Assembly: GCA_002361935.1 (NCBI GenBank)
Contig: DESD01000060.1
Span: 1 to 22,573, forward strand
Source of the DNA: Ruminococcaceae bacterium UBA3323
GTDB taxonomy: Bacteria; Bacillota; Clostridia; Oscillospirales; Acutalibacteraceae
Reading direction: 5' to 3'
DNA length: 22,573 nt
Shown: in pieces, positions 15,965-22,486 of the stretch
How the letters are laid out: each line of letters starts with the position of its first letter
How positions within the stretch are numbered: the first letter of the stretch is position 1
Position numbers and translations under genes: made by a program
Notes under the pieces: model-generated
Databases searched by the model: none
What the model was told of the DNA's origin: nothing
Seen by the model: only the letters and a program-made list of their open reading frames with translations

Positions 15965-16246
15965 ATGAATAATAAGTTAGTTAAAACAAATACAATTTAT
16001 TTGCTTTTAAGCATATTTGCACCAATTGCTTTGGTAGTAATCGGCACTGCAATAACATATTTTTTCTTTAAAGACGGCGGCTATGGTGCAGTTATTTTTT
16101 CAATGGGTCCGCCAATCATTGCATTTAGTTGGTATGTTTTCGGCATTGGCCTGATCTTTAAGAAACAGTATAAAAAATTCGAAGCCGAGCTGGATGCCGG
16201 CAGCTTCAAAAGAATCAAACTTTCTACGGCTAAGGCAAATATGTGA
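15965..16246 (+). CDS. Small two-segment membrane protein, possibly truncated
   Basis: A 93-residue protein with two hydrophobic segments (about 12-35 and 40-65) and a charged tail starting KKQYKKFEAELDAG. GAAAGGG (15948-15954) lies about 10 bases before the ATG. The frame stops at 16246, but in another frame the bases 16234-16296 read GKYVTIDLENGEIDDFVYNY and then stop just before the next gene's ribosome-binding site. That tail looks like real protein and is blocked upstream only by TAA at 16231, beside the near-duplicate hexamers TACGGC/TAAGGC. The gene may therefore have lost its natural C-terminus through a frameshift. The family is not recognised. It follows another frameshifted membrane gene, so the pair may be one decaying unit. 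Confidence 0.55.
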   Translation: MNNKLVKTNTIYLLLSIFAPIALVVIGTAITYFFFKDGGYGAVIFSMGPPIIAFSWYVFGIGLIFKKQYKKFEAELDAGSFKRIKLSTAKANM

Positions 16247-16316
16247 CTATTGATCTCGAAAACGGTGAAATAGACGACTTTGTTTACAATTATTAATTTC
16301 AACTGAGGAAACATTT

Positions 16317-17126
16317 ATGAGTTTTTCAAGACTAATTGATATGCACACCCATTCAGACCATTCCTTTGACGGCAATCATTCATGTATGCTTTTATGTGAG
16401 GGTGCTGTTGATAAAAAGCTTAGTGTGATTGCAATTACGGATCATTGTGAAATTGATTCCAAAAATACCGATTTCAGAGCATTTTGCATTAATCAGTATT
16501 TTGAAGCCTGCAAGGCAAAACGCTTTTTTGAAGGTCAGCTTCTCGTTCTGAAGGGGCTTGAATTGGGACAGGCAATTTATAATAAAGGGCTTGCTGAAAA
16601 AATCCTGAATGATTATGACTACGATTTCGTTTTGGGTTCTATTCATAATCTTGAAAATATGGAAGATTTTTATTTTCTGGATTACAGTCAGTATGATGTT
16701 TATGATTTGCTTGAAAAATATTTTGAAACTGTTTATCAGCTTTGCTTATGGAACAAGTTTGATTCTCTTGCTCATTTAACCTATCCATTGCGATATATTA
16801 AGGGCAATGCGAAAATGGATGTAGATTTAAAAAGGTTTTCGGACATCATTGAGCAGATATTGAAAACATTGGCTTACAATGAAAAGGCACTTGAAATAAA
16901 TACATCCGGGTTGTTTCTTGACCTAAACGAAACGCTTCCGCCCAAAAATATCGTAAAGCTTTTTAAAGAATTAGGCGGTGAATATTTAACAATCGGTTCA
17001 GACAGCCATTATTATAATAAATTAGGCAACGGAATAGAGCAGGGGCTGCAGCTTGCAAAGGAGTGCGGCTTCCAATATACAACAATTTATCAGCATCGGG
17101 AGCCTGTTCAGCTTCCCATAGAATAA
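16317..17126 (+). CDS. PHP-domain phosphatase (HisK-type histidinol-phosphatase family)
   Basis: A 269-residue PHP-domain metal phosphoesterase. The metal ligands expected for the family are all visible: HTH (10-12), D42/H43 in AITDHCE, E82 in KGLELG, H110 in LGSIHN, H153 in LAHLTYP, and the closing D229/H231 in GSDSH. Family members of this length are often histidinol-phosphatases (last phosphatase step of histidine synthesis), but no other his genes are nearby and several related proteins are promiscuous sugar or amino-alcohol phosphatases. ACTGAGGAAA precedes the ATG. It is 13 bases upstream of the Lrp/AsnC gene and seems to be the first gene of a five-gene run. No clear promoter was found directly in front of it. 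Confidence 0.88.
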   Translation: MSFSRLIDMHTHSDHSFDGNHSCMLLCEGAVDKKLSVIAITDHCEIDSKNTDFRAFCINQYFEACKAKRFFEGQLLVLKGLELGQAIYNKGLAEKILNDYDYDFVLGSIHNLENMEDFYFLDYSQYDVYDLLEKYFETVYQLCLWNKFDSLAHLTYPLRYIKGNAKMDVDLKRFSDIIEQILKTLAYNEKALEINTSGLFLDLNETLPPKNIVKLFKELGGEYLTIGSDSHYYNKLGNGIEQGLQLAKECGFQYTTIYQHREPVQLPIE

Positions 17127-17139
17127 AGGAGTTTTTCTT

Positions 17140-17622
17140 ATGAACAAATTACTCAAAATATTAGAAAATAACGCCAGATTATCTAATAAAGAAATCGGCG
17201 TTATGCTTAATAAAAGTGAAGAAGAGGTAAAAAAGGATATAAAGCTGCTTGAGGACTCCGGTGTTCTTAAGGGATACAAAGCTATTATAGATAAGGATAA
17301 AGCAGAGGTTGAAACCGTAACTGCTTTAATTGAAATTAAAGTTCAGCCAAAATACGGTCACGGCTTTAATGATGTTGCCAACAGAATATCTCAGCTTGAA
17401 GAAGTTGAATCCATTTATCTGATGAGCGGAGGTTTCGACTTTGCCGTTATGGTAAACGACAAATCATTTCAGGAGGTTGCTATGTTCGTTGCAAACCGCC
17501 TTTCTCCTCTTGAGGGTGTTGTTTCAACTGCAACTCACTTTATTCTGAAAAGATATAAAGAACAGGGTGTAATATTCTCTGATGAATTTAAAGACGATAG
17601 GGGGATTGTTTCCCTGTGCTAG
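17140..17622 (+). CDS. Lrp/AsnC family transcriptional regulator
   Basis: A 160-residue regulator with an N-terminal winged helix (about 1-50: LLKILENNARLSNKEIGVML, then the recognition part KSEEEVKKDIKLLEDSGVL) and a C-terminal RAM/AsnC effector domain (about 62-140) containing ALIEIKV, the glycine-centred turn LMSGGFDFAVMV and the final strand VVSTATHFIL. Members form dimers to octamers and respond to amino acids. AAAGGAG precedes the ATG. Its stop overlaps the start of the aminotransferase gene by 7 bases, so the two are translationally coupled. It probably regulates its own operon in response to the aminotransferase substrate or product, an inference from linkage. Confidence 0.94.
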   Translation: MNKLLKILENNARLSNKEIGVMLNKSEEEVKKDIKLLEDSGVLKGYKAIIDKDKAEVETVTALIEIKVQPKYGHGFNDVANRISQLEEVESIYLMSGGFDFAVMVNDKSFQEVAMFVANRLSPLEGVVSTATHFILKRYKEQGVIFSDEFKDDRGIVSLC

Positions 17623-18803
17623 ATTACAGCAAGTTTTTAAACAAAAAGGTAGTTAATGTTAAGCCAAGCGGAATAAGAAAGTTTTTTTCCATTGCTGAGG
17701 AAATGGATGATGTTATTTCTCTTGGTGTAGGGGAACCTGATTTTCTTACTCCATGGCATATAAGAAGATCTGCTATTGATTATCTGGACAAAGGTGCAAC
17801 AAGATATACTGCTAACGCCGGTCTTTTAGCCTTAAGAGAAGAAATCTGCAATTATTACAGCAGAAAATTTAAAATTGACTATAAACCAAAGGGCGAAGTG
17901 CTTGTAACTGTCGGCGGTTCTGAGGGCATTGATATGGCAATTAGAACGCTTATAACCAACGGGGATGAGGTGCTTGTTATTGAGCCGTCGTTTGTTTGCT
18001 ATAAACCTATTGTTGAAACAAGCGGCGGTGTTCCCGTTCCGCTTATAACAAAGGAAGAAAACAACTTCAAGCTTGATGCCGAATCACTTGAAAATGCAAT
18101 AACCGATAAAACCAAACTATTGGTTTTGCCTTACCCGAATAATCCGACAGGTGCGGTAATGCGCAGAAATGAGCTTGAAAAAATTGCCAAAATAGTCATT
18201 AAGCATAATCTTTTTGTGATTTCAGATGAGATATACAGTGAACTCACTTATGGCAGTGAAGAGCATTGTTCAATCGCTTCTATAGACGGTATGCAGGAAA
18301 GAACGATAGTTATTAACGGTTTTTCGAAAACATATTCAATGACCGGCTGGCGTCTTGGCTATGCATTAGGACCCGAGCCTGTTATATCTCAGATGACAAA
18401 GCTGCATCAGTTTGCAATTATGAGTGCTCCCACAAACTCCCAGTATGCTGCTATTGAGGCTTTAAAGCACGGAGATAAAGATATTGCCAAGATGCGTGAG
18501 GACTATGATATGCGCCGCAGATTTACCGTAAATGCATTTCGTGAAATCGGGCTTGACTGCTTTGAACCGGAGGGCGCATTCTATGTTTTTCCCTGTATTA
18601 AATCAACAGGACTTTCCAGCAATGAATTCTGTGAAAGGCTTATTATGGAAAAACATGTTGCTGTGATCCCCGGAACAGCTTTCGGCGATTGCGGAGAGGG
18701 CTTTATTCGTGTATCCTATTGCTATTCCATTGATAATATCAGAAAGGCAATAGATAAAATCGGAGAATTTGTAGAAGAATTAAAGGAGAAGCATGGAAGT
18801 TAA
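17616..18803 (+). CDS. PLP-dependent class I/II aminotransferase
   Basis: A 395-residue fold-type I aminotransferase of the aspartate/aromatic group. Cofactor and substrate residues are visible: N176 in PNNPTGA, D204 and Y207 in SDEIYSEL, the Schiff-base lysine K238 in GFSKTYSMTGWRLGYA with R246 close by, and the C-terminal substrate arginine in GFIRVSY. It would move the amino group between an amino acid (aspartate or aromatic type) and 2-oxoglutarate. The start is a GTG at 17616, with AGGGGGA (17599-17605) upstream; the first 7 bases overlap the Lrp gene. The last 11 bases overlap ispE. The exact substrate is not predictable. Confidence 0.94.
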   Translation: MLDYSKFLNKKVVNVKPSGIRKFFSIAEEMDDVISLGVGEPDFLTPWHIRRSAIDYLDKGATRYTANAGLLALREEICNYYSRKFKIDYKPKGEVLVTVGGSEGIDMAIRTLITNGDEVLVIEPSFVCYKPIVETSGGVPVPLITKEENNFKLDAESLENAITDKTKLLVLPYPNNPTGAVMRRNELEKIAKIVIKHNLFVISDEIYSELTYGSEEHCSIASIDGMQERTIVINGFSKTYSMTGWRLGYALGPEPVISQMTKLHQFAIMSAPTNSQYAAIEALKHGDKDIAKMREDYDMRRRFTVNAFREIGLDCFEPEGAFYVFPCIKSTGLSSNEFCERLIMEKHVAVIPGTAFGDCGEGFIRVSYCYSIDNIRKAIDKIGEFVEELKEKHGS

Positions 18804-19665
18804 GGTTAAAGCATATGCAAAAATAAATTTAATGCTTGATATTGTAAACAAACGAAATGACGGTTATCATGATTTGTTTATGATTATGCAGAGCGTTGGC
18901 ATTTACGATACGGTAACCATAACAGAGGATTCGTCTGATTCAATCCGTATATCCTGTAATATTGATAACATTCCCTTGAATAATAAAAATATCGCATGGA
19001 AAGCCGCAGAAGCCTTTTTTGAAGCAACAGGAAAGAAGAATAAAGGCATCTGTATAGATATAAAAAAACGGATTCCGCACGCTGCCGGGCTGGCCGGCGG
19101 AAGTGCTGACGGTGCCGCTGTGATTGTGGCTCTGAATAAAATTTATAAAACAAATTTAAGCGAAAAAGAACTTTGCAGAATCGGTGTTAAAATCGGTGCA
19201 GATGTTCCGTTTTGTATAACAGGCGGAACCTTGCTTGCACAGGGAATAGGCGATGTATTAAGCAAGGTAAAGCTCTTAAGAAAATGCCATATTCTTCTTG
19301 CTAAGCCCGATTTTGACGTAAATACTGCTTTTGCCTATAAGCAGTTTGATCTTTACGGCAAAACACATACTCCCGATAAGCTTGGTATGCTGTATGCAAT
19401 GCAATCACGTGATTTGGATTCAATATGCACCAAAATGGAAAATGTCTTTGAACAGTTTATTGAAGTACCTAACCGTATTAATATCAAAGAGGTCATCAAG
19501 AATAATAATGCCAAGGGATTTTGTATGAGCGGAAGCGGACCCACTGTTTTCGGAATATTTGAAAATAAAGAAGACGCAGTTAAAGCCTCTCAGGAATTAA
19601 AAGAATATGCAAAAGACATTATGATTTGCACGCCTGTAAACAAGGGATGCAAAATAATTGAATAA
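18793..19665 (+). CDS. ispE: 4-diphosphocytidyl-2-C-methyl-D-erythritol kinase
   Basis: A 290-residue GHMP kinase that phosphorylates CDP-methylerythritol with ATP, the fourth step of the MEP isoprenoid pathway. The opening VKAYAKINLMLDI carries the catalytic K10, GYHDL the substrate region, the ATP loop PHAAGLAGGSADGAA lies at 95-109, catalytic D137 is in GADVPF, and the third GHMP motif CMSGSGPTVFG is near 245. Length is typical. AAAGGAG precedes the ATG, and the start overlaps the aminotransferase end by 11 bases. Its genomic link to spoIIR downstream is common in Clostridia. It shows that the organism uses the MEP pathway. Confidence 0.96.
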   Translation: MEVKVKAYAKINLMLDIVNKRNDGYHDLFMIMQSVGIYDTVTITEDSSDSIRISCNIDNIPLNNKNIAWKAAEAFFEATGKKNKGICIDIKKRIPHAAGLAGGSADGAAVIVALNKIYKTNLSEKELCRIGVKIGADVPFCITGGTLLAQGIGDVLSKVKLLRKCHILLAKPDFDVNTAFAYKQFDLYGKTHTPDKLGMLYAMQSRDLDSICTKMENVFEQFIEVPNRINIKEVIKNNNAKGFCMSGSGPTVFGIFENKEDAVKASQELKEYAKDIMICTPVNKGCKIIE

Positions 19666-19671
19666 AAAAAT

Positions 19672-19710
19672 TAAAACCTGTCTACAATCAAATTTGAAAG
19701 GCAGGTTTTA
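19672..19710 (+). promoter_or_regulatory. Hairpin covering the spoIIR ribosome-binding site
   Basis: TAAAACCTGTCT (19672-19683) pairs with AGGCAGGTTTTA (19699-19710) with one G-U, loop 15 bases. The only usable Shine-Dalgarno of spoIIR (GAAAGG/CAGG, 19696-19705) lies in the loop end and 3' arm. The stem ends in TTTTATTT, so it may partly terminate ispE transcripts and also mask spoIIR translation on read-through RNA. Confidence 0.65.
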
Positions 19711-19713
19711 TTT

Positions 19714-20313
19714 ATGAATAGAACAATCAAAATATTTGTACCTATATTTCTCATATTATTACTTATTTCAGCTTATGTAACTCCTTTTATTCAGACAAGT
19801 GAAAAAATTTCCGAGGATGTGTTCAGGCTGCATATTCTTGCTAATTCAGATAATGAGGAAGATCAGGCTCTGAAACTGAAAGTACGTGATGCAGTCCTGC
19901 AAAAAGGGCAGAACGTGTTTACAAATTGCAATTCACTTGACGAAATTATAGATTCTTGTGAAAGCAATATTGATTTATTTGAAAAAACTGCTCGTGAGTG
20001 CATAGAAAACAATGGTTACAATTACAGCGTTAACGCCTATGTGGATAAAGAATATTTCAACACAAGAGAATACGAGGAAATCACTTTGCCAAGCGGTATT
20101 TATAATGCTTTAAAAATTGAAATAGGGGAGGCAAAGGGGCATAACTGGTGGTGTGTTATGTTTCCTGCAATATGCCTGTCTGCCGTTTCCGACAGTGAAA
20201 TAAATGATATTTTAGATGAGGACGAAATTGAATTAATCCATTCTGATAATAAGTTTGAAATAAGATTCAAAATCGTTGAATTATATGAAAAAATCAAAAG
20301 CAGCTTAGCATAA
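19714..20313 (+). CDS. spoIIR: Stage II sporulation protein R
   Basis: A 199-residue exported signalling protein. In sporulating cells SpoIIR is made in the forespore under SigF, is exported, and triggers SpoIIGA to process pro-SigE in the mother cell. The N-terminal hydrophobic segment (about 7-25, IFVPIFLILLLISAYVTPF) is a signal or anchor, followed by the family hallmark FRLHILANSDNEEDQALKLKVRDAVL, and later LPSGIYNALKIEIGEAKGHNWWCVMFP. Length fits the family. It lies 48 bases after ispE. No SigF-type promoter with sensible spacing was found just upstream. Its own last codons form half of a terminator. It indicates an endospore-forming lineage. Confidence 0.95.
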   Translation: MNRTIKIFVPIFLILLLISAYVTPFIQTSEKISEDVFRLHILANSDNEEDQALKLKVRDAVLQKGQNVFTNCNSLDEIIDSCESNIDLFEKTARECIENNGYNYSVNAYVDKEYFNTREYEEITLPSGIYNALKIEIGEAKGHNWWCVMFPAICLSAVSDSEINDILDEDEIELIHSDNKFEIRFKIVELYEKIKSSLA

Positions 20314-20323
20314 GCTGCTTTTT
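20296..20323 (+). terminator. Terminator built into the spoIIR stop region
   Basis: AAAAGCAGCTTA (20296-20307) pairs perfectly with TAAGCTGCTTTT (20311-20322) around a three-base loop, ending in a five-T run (20319-20323). The 5' arm encodes the last residues of SpoIIR and the stop TAA is the start of the 3' arm, so gene end and terminator overlap. Confidence 0.85.
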
Positions 20324-20367
20324 GCATATTAGAATTCGAGCAGACAATGGAATGCCTTTTCATTTCA

Positions 20368-20376
20368 TGCTATAAT
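20368..20376 (+). promoter_or_regulatory. Extended -10 promoter candidate (upstream)
   Basis: TGCTATAAT at 20368-20376 is a full extended -10 element without a good -35 at the usual distance. It is the upper of two candidate promoters for the 20471 gene and lies upstream of the inverted repeat 20386-20413. Confidence 0.45.
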
Positions 20377-20385
20377 AGTTCAGAA

Positions 20386-20413
20386 AACAACAGAAAAGCT
20401 AAATCGTGTTGTT
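20386..20413. repeat. Inverted repeat between two promoters (candidate TetR operator)
   Basis: AACAACA (20386-20392) and TGTTGTT (20407-20413) are exact inverted repeats with a 14-base centre. The right arm touches the -35 box at 20412-20417. A TetR-family gene lies two genes downstream, so this is a plausible autoregulatory site. No binding data. Confidence 0.4.
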
Positions 20414-20440
20414 CAAATAAAAGATTAACTCCTATATAAT
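20412..20440 (+). promoter_or_regulatory. Promoter of the membrane protein-tetR operon
   Basis: TTCAAA (20412-20417), 17 bases, TATAAT (20435-20440). The -35 matches four of six and the -10 is perfect. The start near 20447 gives a leader of about 24 bases with AAAGGAG before the ATG at 20471. Confidence 0.7.
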
Positions 20441-20470
20441 GAAGACATCAAAAGAAAAGGAGTTGTTTTT

Positions 20471-20827
20471 ATGAACACAGACAAAATTTATGCAGAATCC
20501 ATAGCAAAGGAATATGCACCGAAAGAAACCTCTAAGGTTGTTGCATTGCGAAAGCTTGACAATAAGGCAAAACGACCTGCAAATATTTTTGCTTACACCT
20601 TTGGAATTATCAGCGCTTTGGTGCTTGGTGTTGGTATGTGTCTTTGTATGGGCCAATTTAACTTAAACAGTACAATTTCAATGATATTAGGAATTATCAT
20701 TGGCATCATCGGAATTGCAGGTGTAAGTATAAATTATCCTATATACAAAAAGCTCTTGAAAAAGGGCAAGGATAAGTACGCCTTTGAAATTGTTGAACTT
20801 GCAAAAGAAATCAGTGAAAATGATTAA
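20471..20827 (+). CDS. Small two-segment membrane protein next to tetR
   Basis: A 118-residue protein with a charged N-terminus (about 1-37), two hydrophobic segments (about 40-60 and 67-90) separated by a short polar loop, and a lysine-rich tail. The stretch AKRPANIFAYTFGIISALVLG is typical of a clostridial family often found beside TetR regulators and sometimes mis-annotated as dihydropteridine reductase; no enzyme motif is visible. AAAAGGAG precedes the ATG. The TetR gene follows 25 bases later. A role in membrane stress or small-molecule response is only inferred from that link. Confidence 0.82.
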   Translation: MNTDKIYAESIAKEYAPKETSKVVALRKLDNKAKRPANIFAYTFGIISALVLGVGMCLCMGQFNLNSTISMILGIIIGIIGIAGVSINYPIYKKLLKKGKDKYAFEIVELAKEISEND

Positions 20828-20852
20828 AAACGCACTATAAAAGGAGAAAGCT

Positions 20853-21434
20853 TTGAATAAATCCGAGAGTAAATATTTTAATTCGGCAATCAAAATGGAC
20901 AAAGCATTTTTGGATTTACTTGCCGAAAAGGATTTTGAATATATTACAGTTAAGGATATCTGCAAAAAAGCAGAGGTCAACCGCTCAACCTTTTATCTGC
21001 ATTATGAAACAGTTGCAGACTTGCTTGATGAAAGTGTTGAATATATGTCAAACGGTTTTCTTAAATACTTTTCGGAAAATAACATCGGTTTAAGAATAAG
21101 GAATTCGCCCCTTGAAGAGCTTATGTTCATTAAGCCTGATTATATTATTCCTTACCTTTCATATATTAAGGATAACAAAAAGCTGTTTCAGACTGCTGTT
21201 TTGCACTCCGGTACACTGCAGCTTGACAAAAATTATAAAAAATTATTCGAATGTGTATTCAACCCGATTTTAATGCGATTTGATGTTCCTGAAAATGAAC
21301 GGCATTATACAATGACATTTTACATAAACGGAATCATTGCACTGATTATGGAATGGCTTAAAAATGACTGCAAGGAAAGCATAGAGGATATTGCAGATAT
21401 TATTATCCGTAATATCAAATCCGAAAAAACATAA
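20853..21434 (+). CDS. TetR/AcrR family transcriptional regulator
   Basis: A 193-residue TetR-like protein. The N-terminal DNA-binding domain spans about 10-60 and includes AFLDLLAEKDFEYITVKDIC and the recognition helix region KAEVNRSTFYLHYETVADLL. The remaining ~130 residues are helical and variable, as expected for the ligand-binding and dimerisation half. The start is TTG at 20853 with AAGGAG (20841-20846) 6 bases upstream; no better ATG exists. It is co-transcribed with the small membrane protein, which is likely its target. Candidate operator: 20386-20413. Confidence 0.92.
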   Translation: MNKSESKYFNSAIKMDKAFLDLLAEKDFEYITVKDICKKAEVNRSTFYLHYETVADLLDESVEYMSNGFLKYFSENNIGLRIRNSPLEELMFIKPDYIIPYLSYIKDNKKLFQTAVLHSGTLQLDKNYKKLFECVFNPILMRFDVPENERHYTMTFYINGIIALIMEWLKNDCKESIEDIADIIIRNIKSEKT

Positions 21435-21447
21435 AAGCTATTATTTT

Positions 21448-21476
21448 TTGTATTTGCCCAATTGTTATGCTATAAT
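21448..21476 (+). promoter_or_regulatory. Promoter of the HD-domain gene
   Basis: TTGTAT (21448-21453), 17 bases, TATAAT (21471-21476), with TGC before the -10 (extended). The start near 21483 leaves a leader of about 15 bases, just enough for TGGAGA before the ATG at 21498. Confidence 0.85.
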
Positions 21477-21497
21477 GTTTATATGGAGATGAACTAT

Positions 21498-22109
21498 ATG
21501 AACAGTCTAATAAATAGCACACTTGAATTTGTAAAAGAATTCTTTAAAGATGACAGCACCGGACATGACTTTTATCATACATACCGTGTTTATGAACTTG
21601 CTAACAAGCTTGCAGAAAAGGAAAAAGCCGATATAGAACTAACGTCAATCATTGCACTTCTTCATGATGTTGATGACTATAAATTAATTGGAGAAGACGG
21701 CAAATCATTCAAAAACACAAAGGCTTTTCTTCAAAAAAATCAAATAAGTGAAGATAAAATTAAACTTATATGCGGTGAAATCTCTAAAATATCTTTCAAG
21801 GGAACAGGAAAGAACACACCCGATACCTTAGAGGGCAAAATCGCTCAGGATGCAGACAGATTGGATGCTCTTGGTGCAATCGGAATTGCAAGAACATTCG
21901 CATATGGCGGCAGCAAAAACAGAGCTATGTATTTGCCTCAAAAAAATGAAAACTACAAATCATCTTCTGTTGCTCACTTTTATGATAAATTACTGAAACT
22001 TTCAGATTTAATGAACACAAAAGAAGCAAAACACATTGCTATCCAAAGAACATATTATATCAAAGAATTTTTAAATGAATTCTTTGATGAAATAAACGGG
22101 TTAAAATAA
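21498..22109 (+). CDS. HD-domain phosphohydrolase
   Basis: A 203-residue HD-superfamily metal hydrolase. The H...HD...D ligands are visible: H27 (GHDFYHTYRVYELA), H56/D57 (ALLHDVDDY) and D120 (IAQDADRLDALGAIG). Members act on nucleotides or other phosphomonoesters or diesters; this short form is often annotated simply as HD-domain phosphohydrolase. The start is set at 21498 rather than the in-frame ATG at 21462, which lies inside the promoter; GGAG (21485-21488) is 9 bases before 21498. It has its own promoter, and a hairpin terminator lies about 60 bases after its stop. Substrate unknown. Confidence 0.93.
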   Translation: MNSLINSTLEFVKEFFKDDSTGHDFYHTYRVYELANKLAEKEKADIELTSIIALLHDVDDYKLIGEDGKSFKNTKAFLQKNQISEDKIKLICGEISKISFKGTGKNTPDTLEGKIAQDADRLDALGAIGIARTFAYGGSKNRAMYLPQKNENYKSSSVAHFYDKLLKLSDLMNTKEAKHIAIQRTYYIKEFLNEFFDEINGLK

Positions 22110-22170
22110 AAAAGCAGAGTCCAATGAAGTGAACCCAAAAGATTAAAAAAATAAATATTAACTTGCAAAG
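22110..22170. other. AT-rich spacer with possible insertion-sequence end
   Basis: No gene. The stretch around 22113-22144 contains AATGAAGTGAACCCAAAAGATT, which recalls the terminal repeats of IS3-family elements, but no transposase and no second end are visible. This is a weak resemblance from memory only. Confidence 0.25.
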
Positions 22171-22203
22171 AAAATGAGTTCGGTATTGCGCCGGACTCAT
22201 TTT
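22171..22203 (+). terminator. Terminator downstream of the HD-domain gene
   Basis: AAAATGAGTTCGG (22171-22183) pairs with CCGGACTCATTTT (22191-22203) with one G-U around a 7-base loop. A short T4 run closes it on each strand, so it may act in both directions, modestly. Confidence 0.7.
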
Positions 22204-22221
22204 AAATTTAGAAACAATCCC

Positions 22222-22258
22222 TGCCTTGTTCAATCAAGGCAAGGTATATTTGTACCTT
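22222..22258. repeat. Two adjoining hairpins
   Basis: TGCCTTG-TTCAAT-CAAGGCA (22222-22241) is followed, sharing one base, by AAGGTA-TATTTG-TACCTT (22241-22258). Neither has a strong T-run. They lie at the 3' end of the possible integrase remnant and could be its old terminator or part of a recombination site. Confidence 0.55.
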
Positions 22259-22443
22259 TAATAACTAATAGTCTTTATACATTTATTTGTATTTTTTCTT
22301 AATTTTTCATCGCTTTTTGGTGCAATTTCTGGTGCAGTTTTGGTGCAGTAGGGTGCATTTTTTGGTGCATTATGAATATCCTTGAAAAATATCCGGATAT
22401 CCGCAAAAAGTCCAAAAAAGCCCGTAGTTAAGCCAAATTTCGG
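22258..22443 (-). pseudogene. Possible 3' remnant of a tyrosine integrase gene
   Basis: On the minus strand a 61-codon open stretch without a start or ribosome-binding site runs from an in-frame TAG to TAA. Its second half contains NAPKNAPYCTKTAPEIAPK and then a basic tail. Runs of this kind are familiar at the C-terminus of some Firmicute tRNA-associated tyrosine integrases, and a tRNA-Leu 3' end lies 44 bases away. No catalytic residues remain. This is inference from context and memory; chance coding through the GGTGCA repeats is the alternative. Confidence 0.35.
22319..22369. repeat. Five phased GGTGCA direct repeats
   Basis: GGTGCA occurs at 22319, 22331, 22342, 22352 and 22364, with steps of 12, 11, 10 and 12 bases, close to one helical turn. 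The steps are not multiples of three, so the repeat is at DNA level rather than protein level. Each resembles the GGTGCC at the tRNA-Leu 3' end (22488-22493). Arrays like this can be arm-type binding sites for a tyrosine integrase. Confidence 0.8.
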
Positions 22444-22447
22444 CTAT

Positions 22448-22482
22448 AAAAAAATCAGCTAAACTCCTTTGAATTCAGCTGA
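22448..22482 (-). terminator. Terminator of tRNA-Leu
   Basis: On the minus strand TCAGCTGAATTC (22482-22471) pairs with GAGTTTAGCTGA (22466-22455) with two G-U pairs around a 4-base loop, followed by a T7 run (22454-22448). It begins 4 bases after the tRNA CCA end. Confidence 0.85.
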
Positions 22483-22486
22483 ATAA

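Noticed and set aside
19680..19710. SigF-like promoter for spoIIR (GTCTA, 15 bases, GGCAGGTTTT)
   Set aside because: The -10 match is partial and transcription would begin at the start codon, leaving no ribosome-binding site.
22113..22144. Insertion-sequence terminal repeat
   Set aside because: Resemblance to IS3-type ends is from memory, no transposase, target duplication or second end is visible.
22319..22369. CRISPR array
   Set aside because: Units are only six bases with 4-6 base gaps; no repeat-spacer structure and no cas genes.
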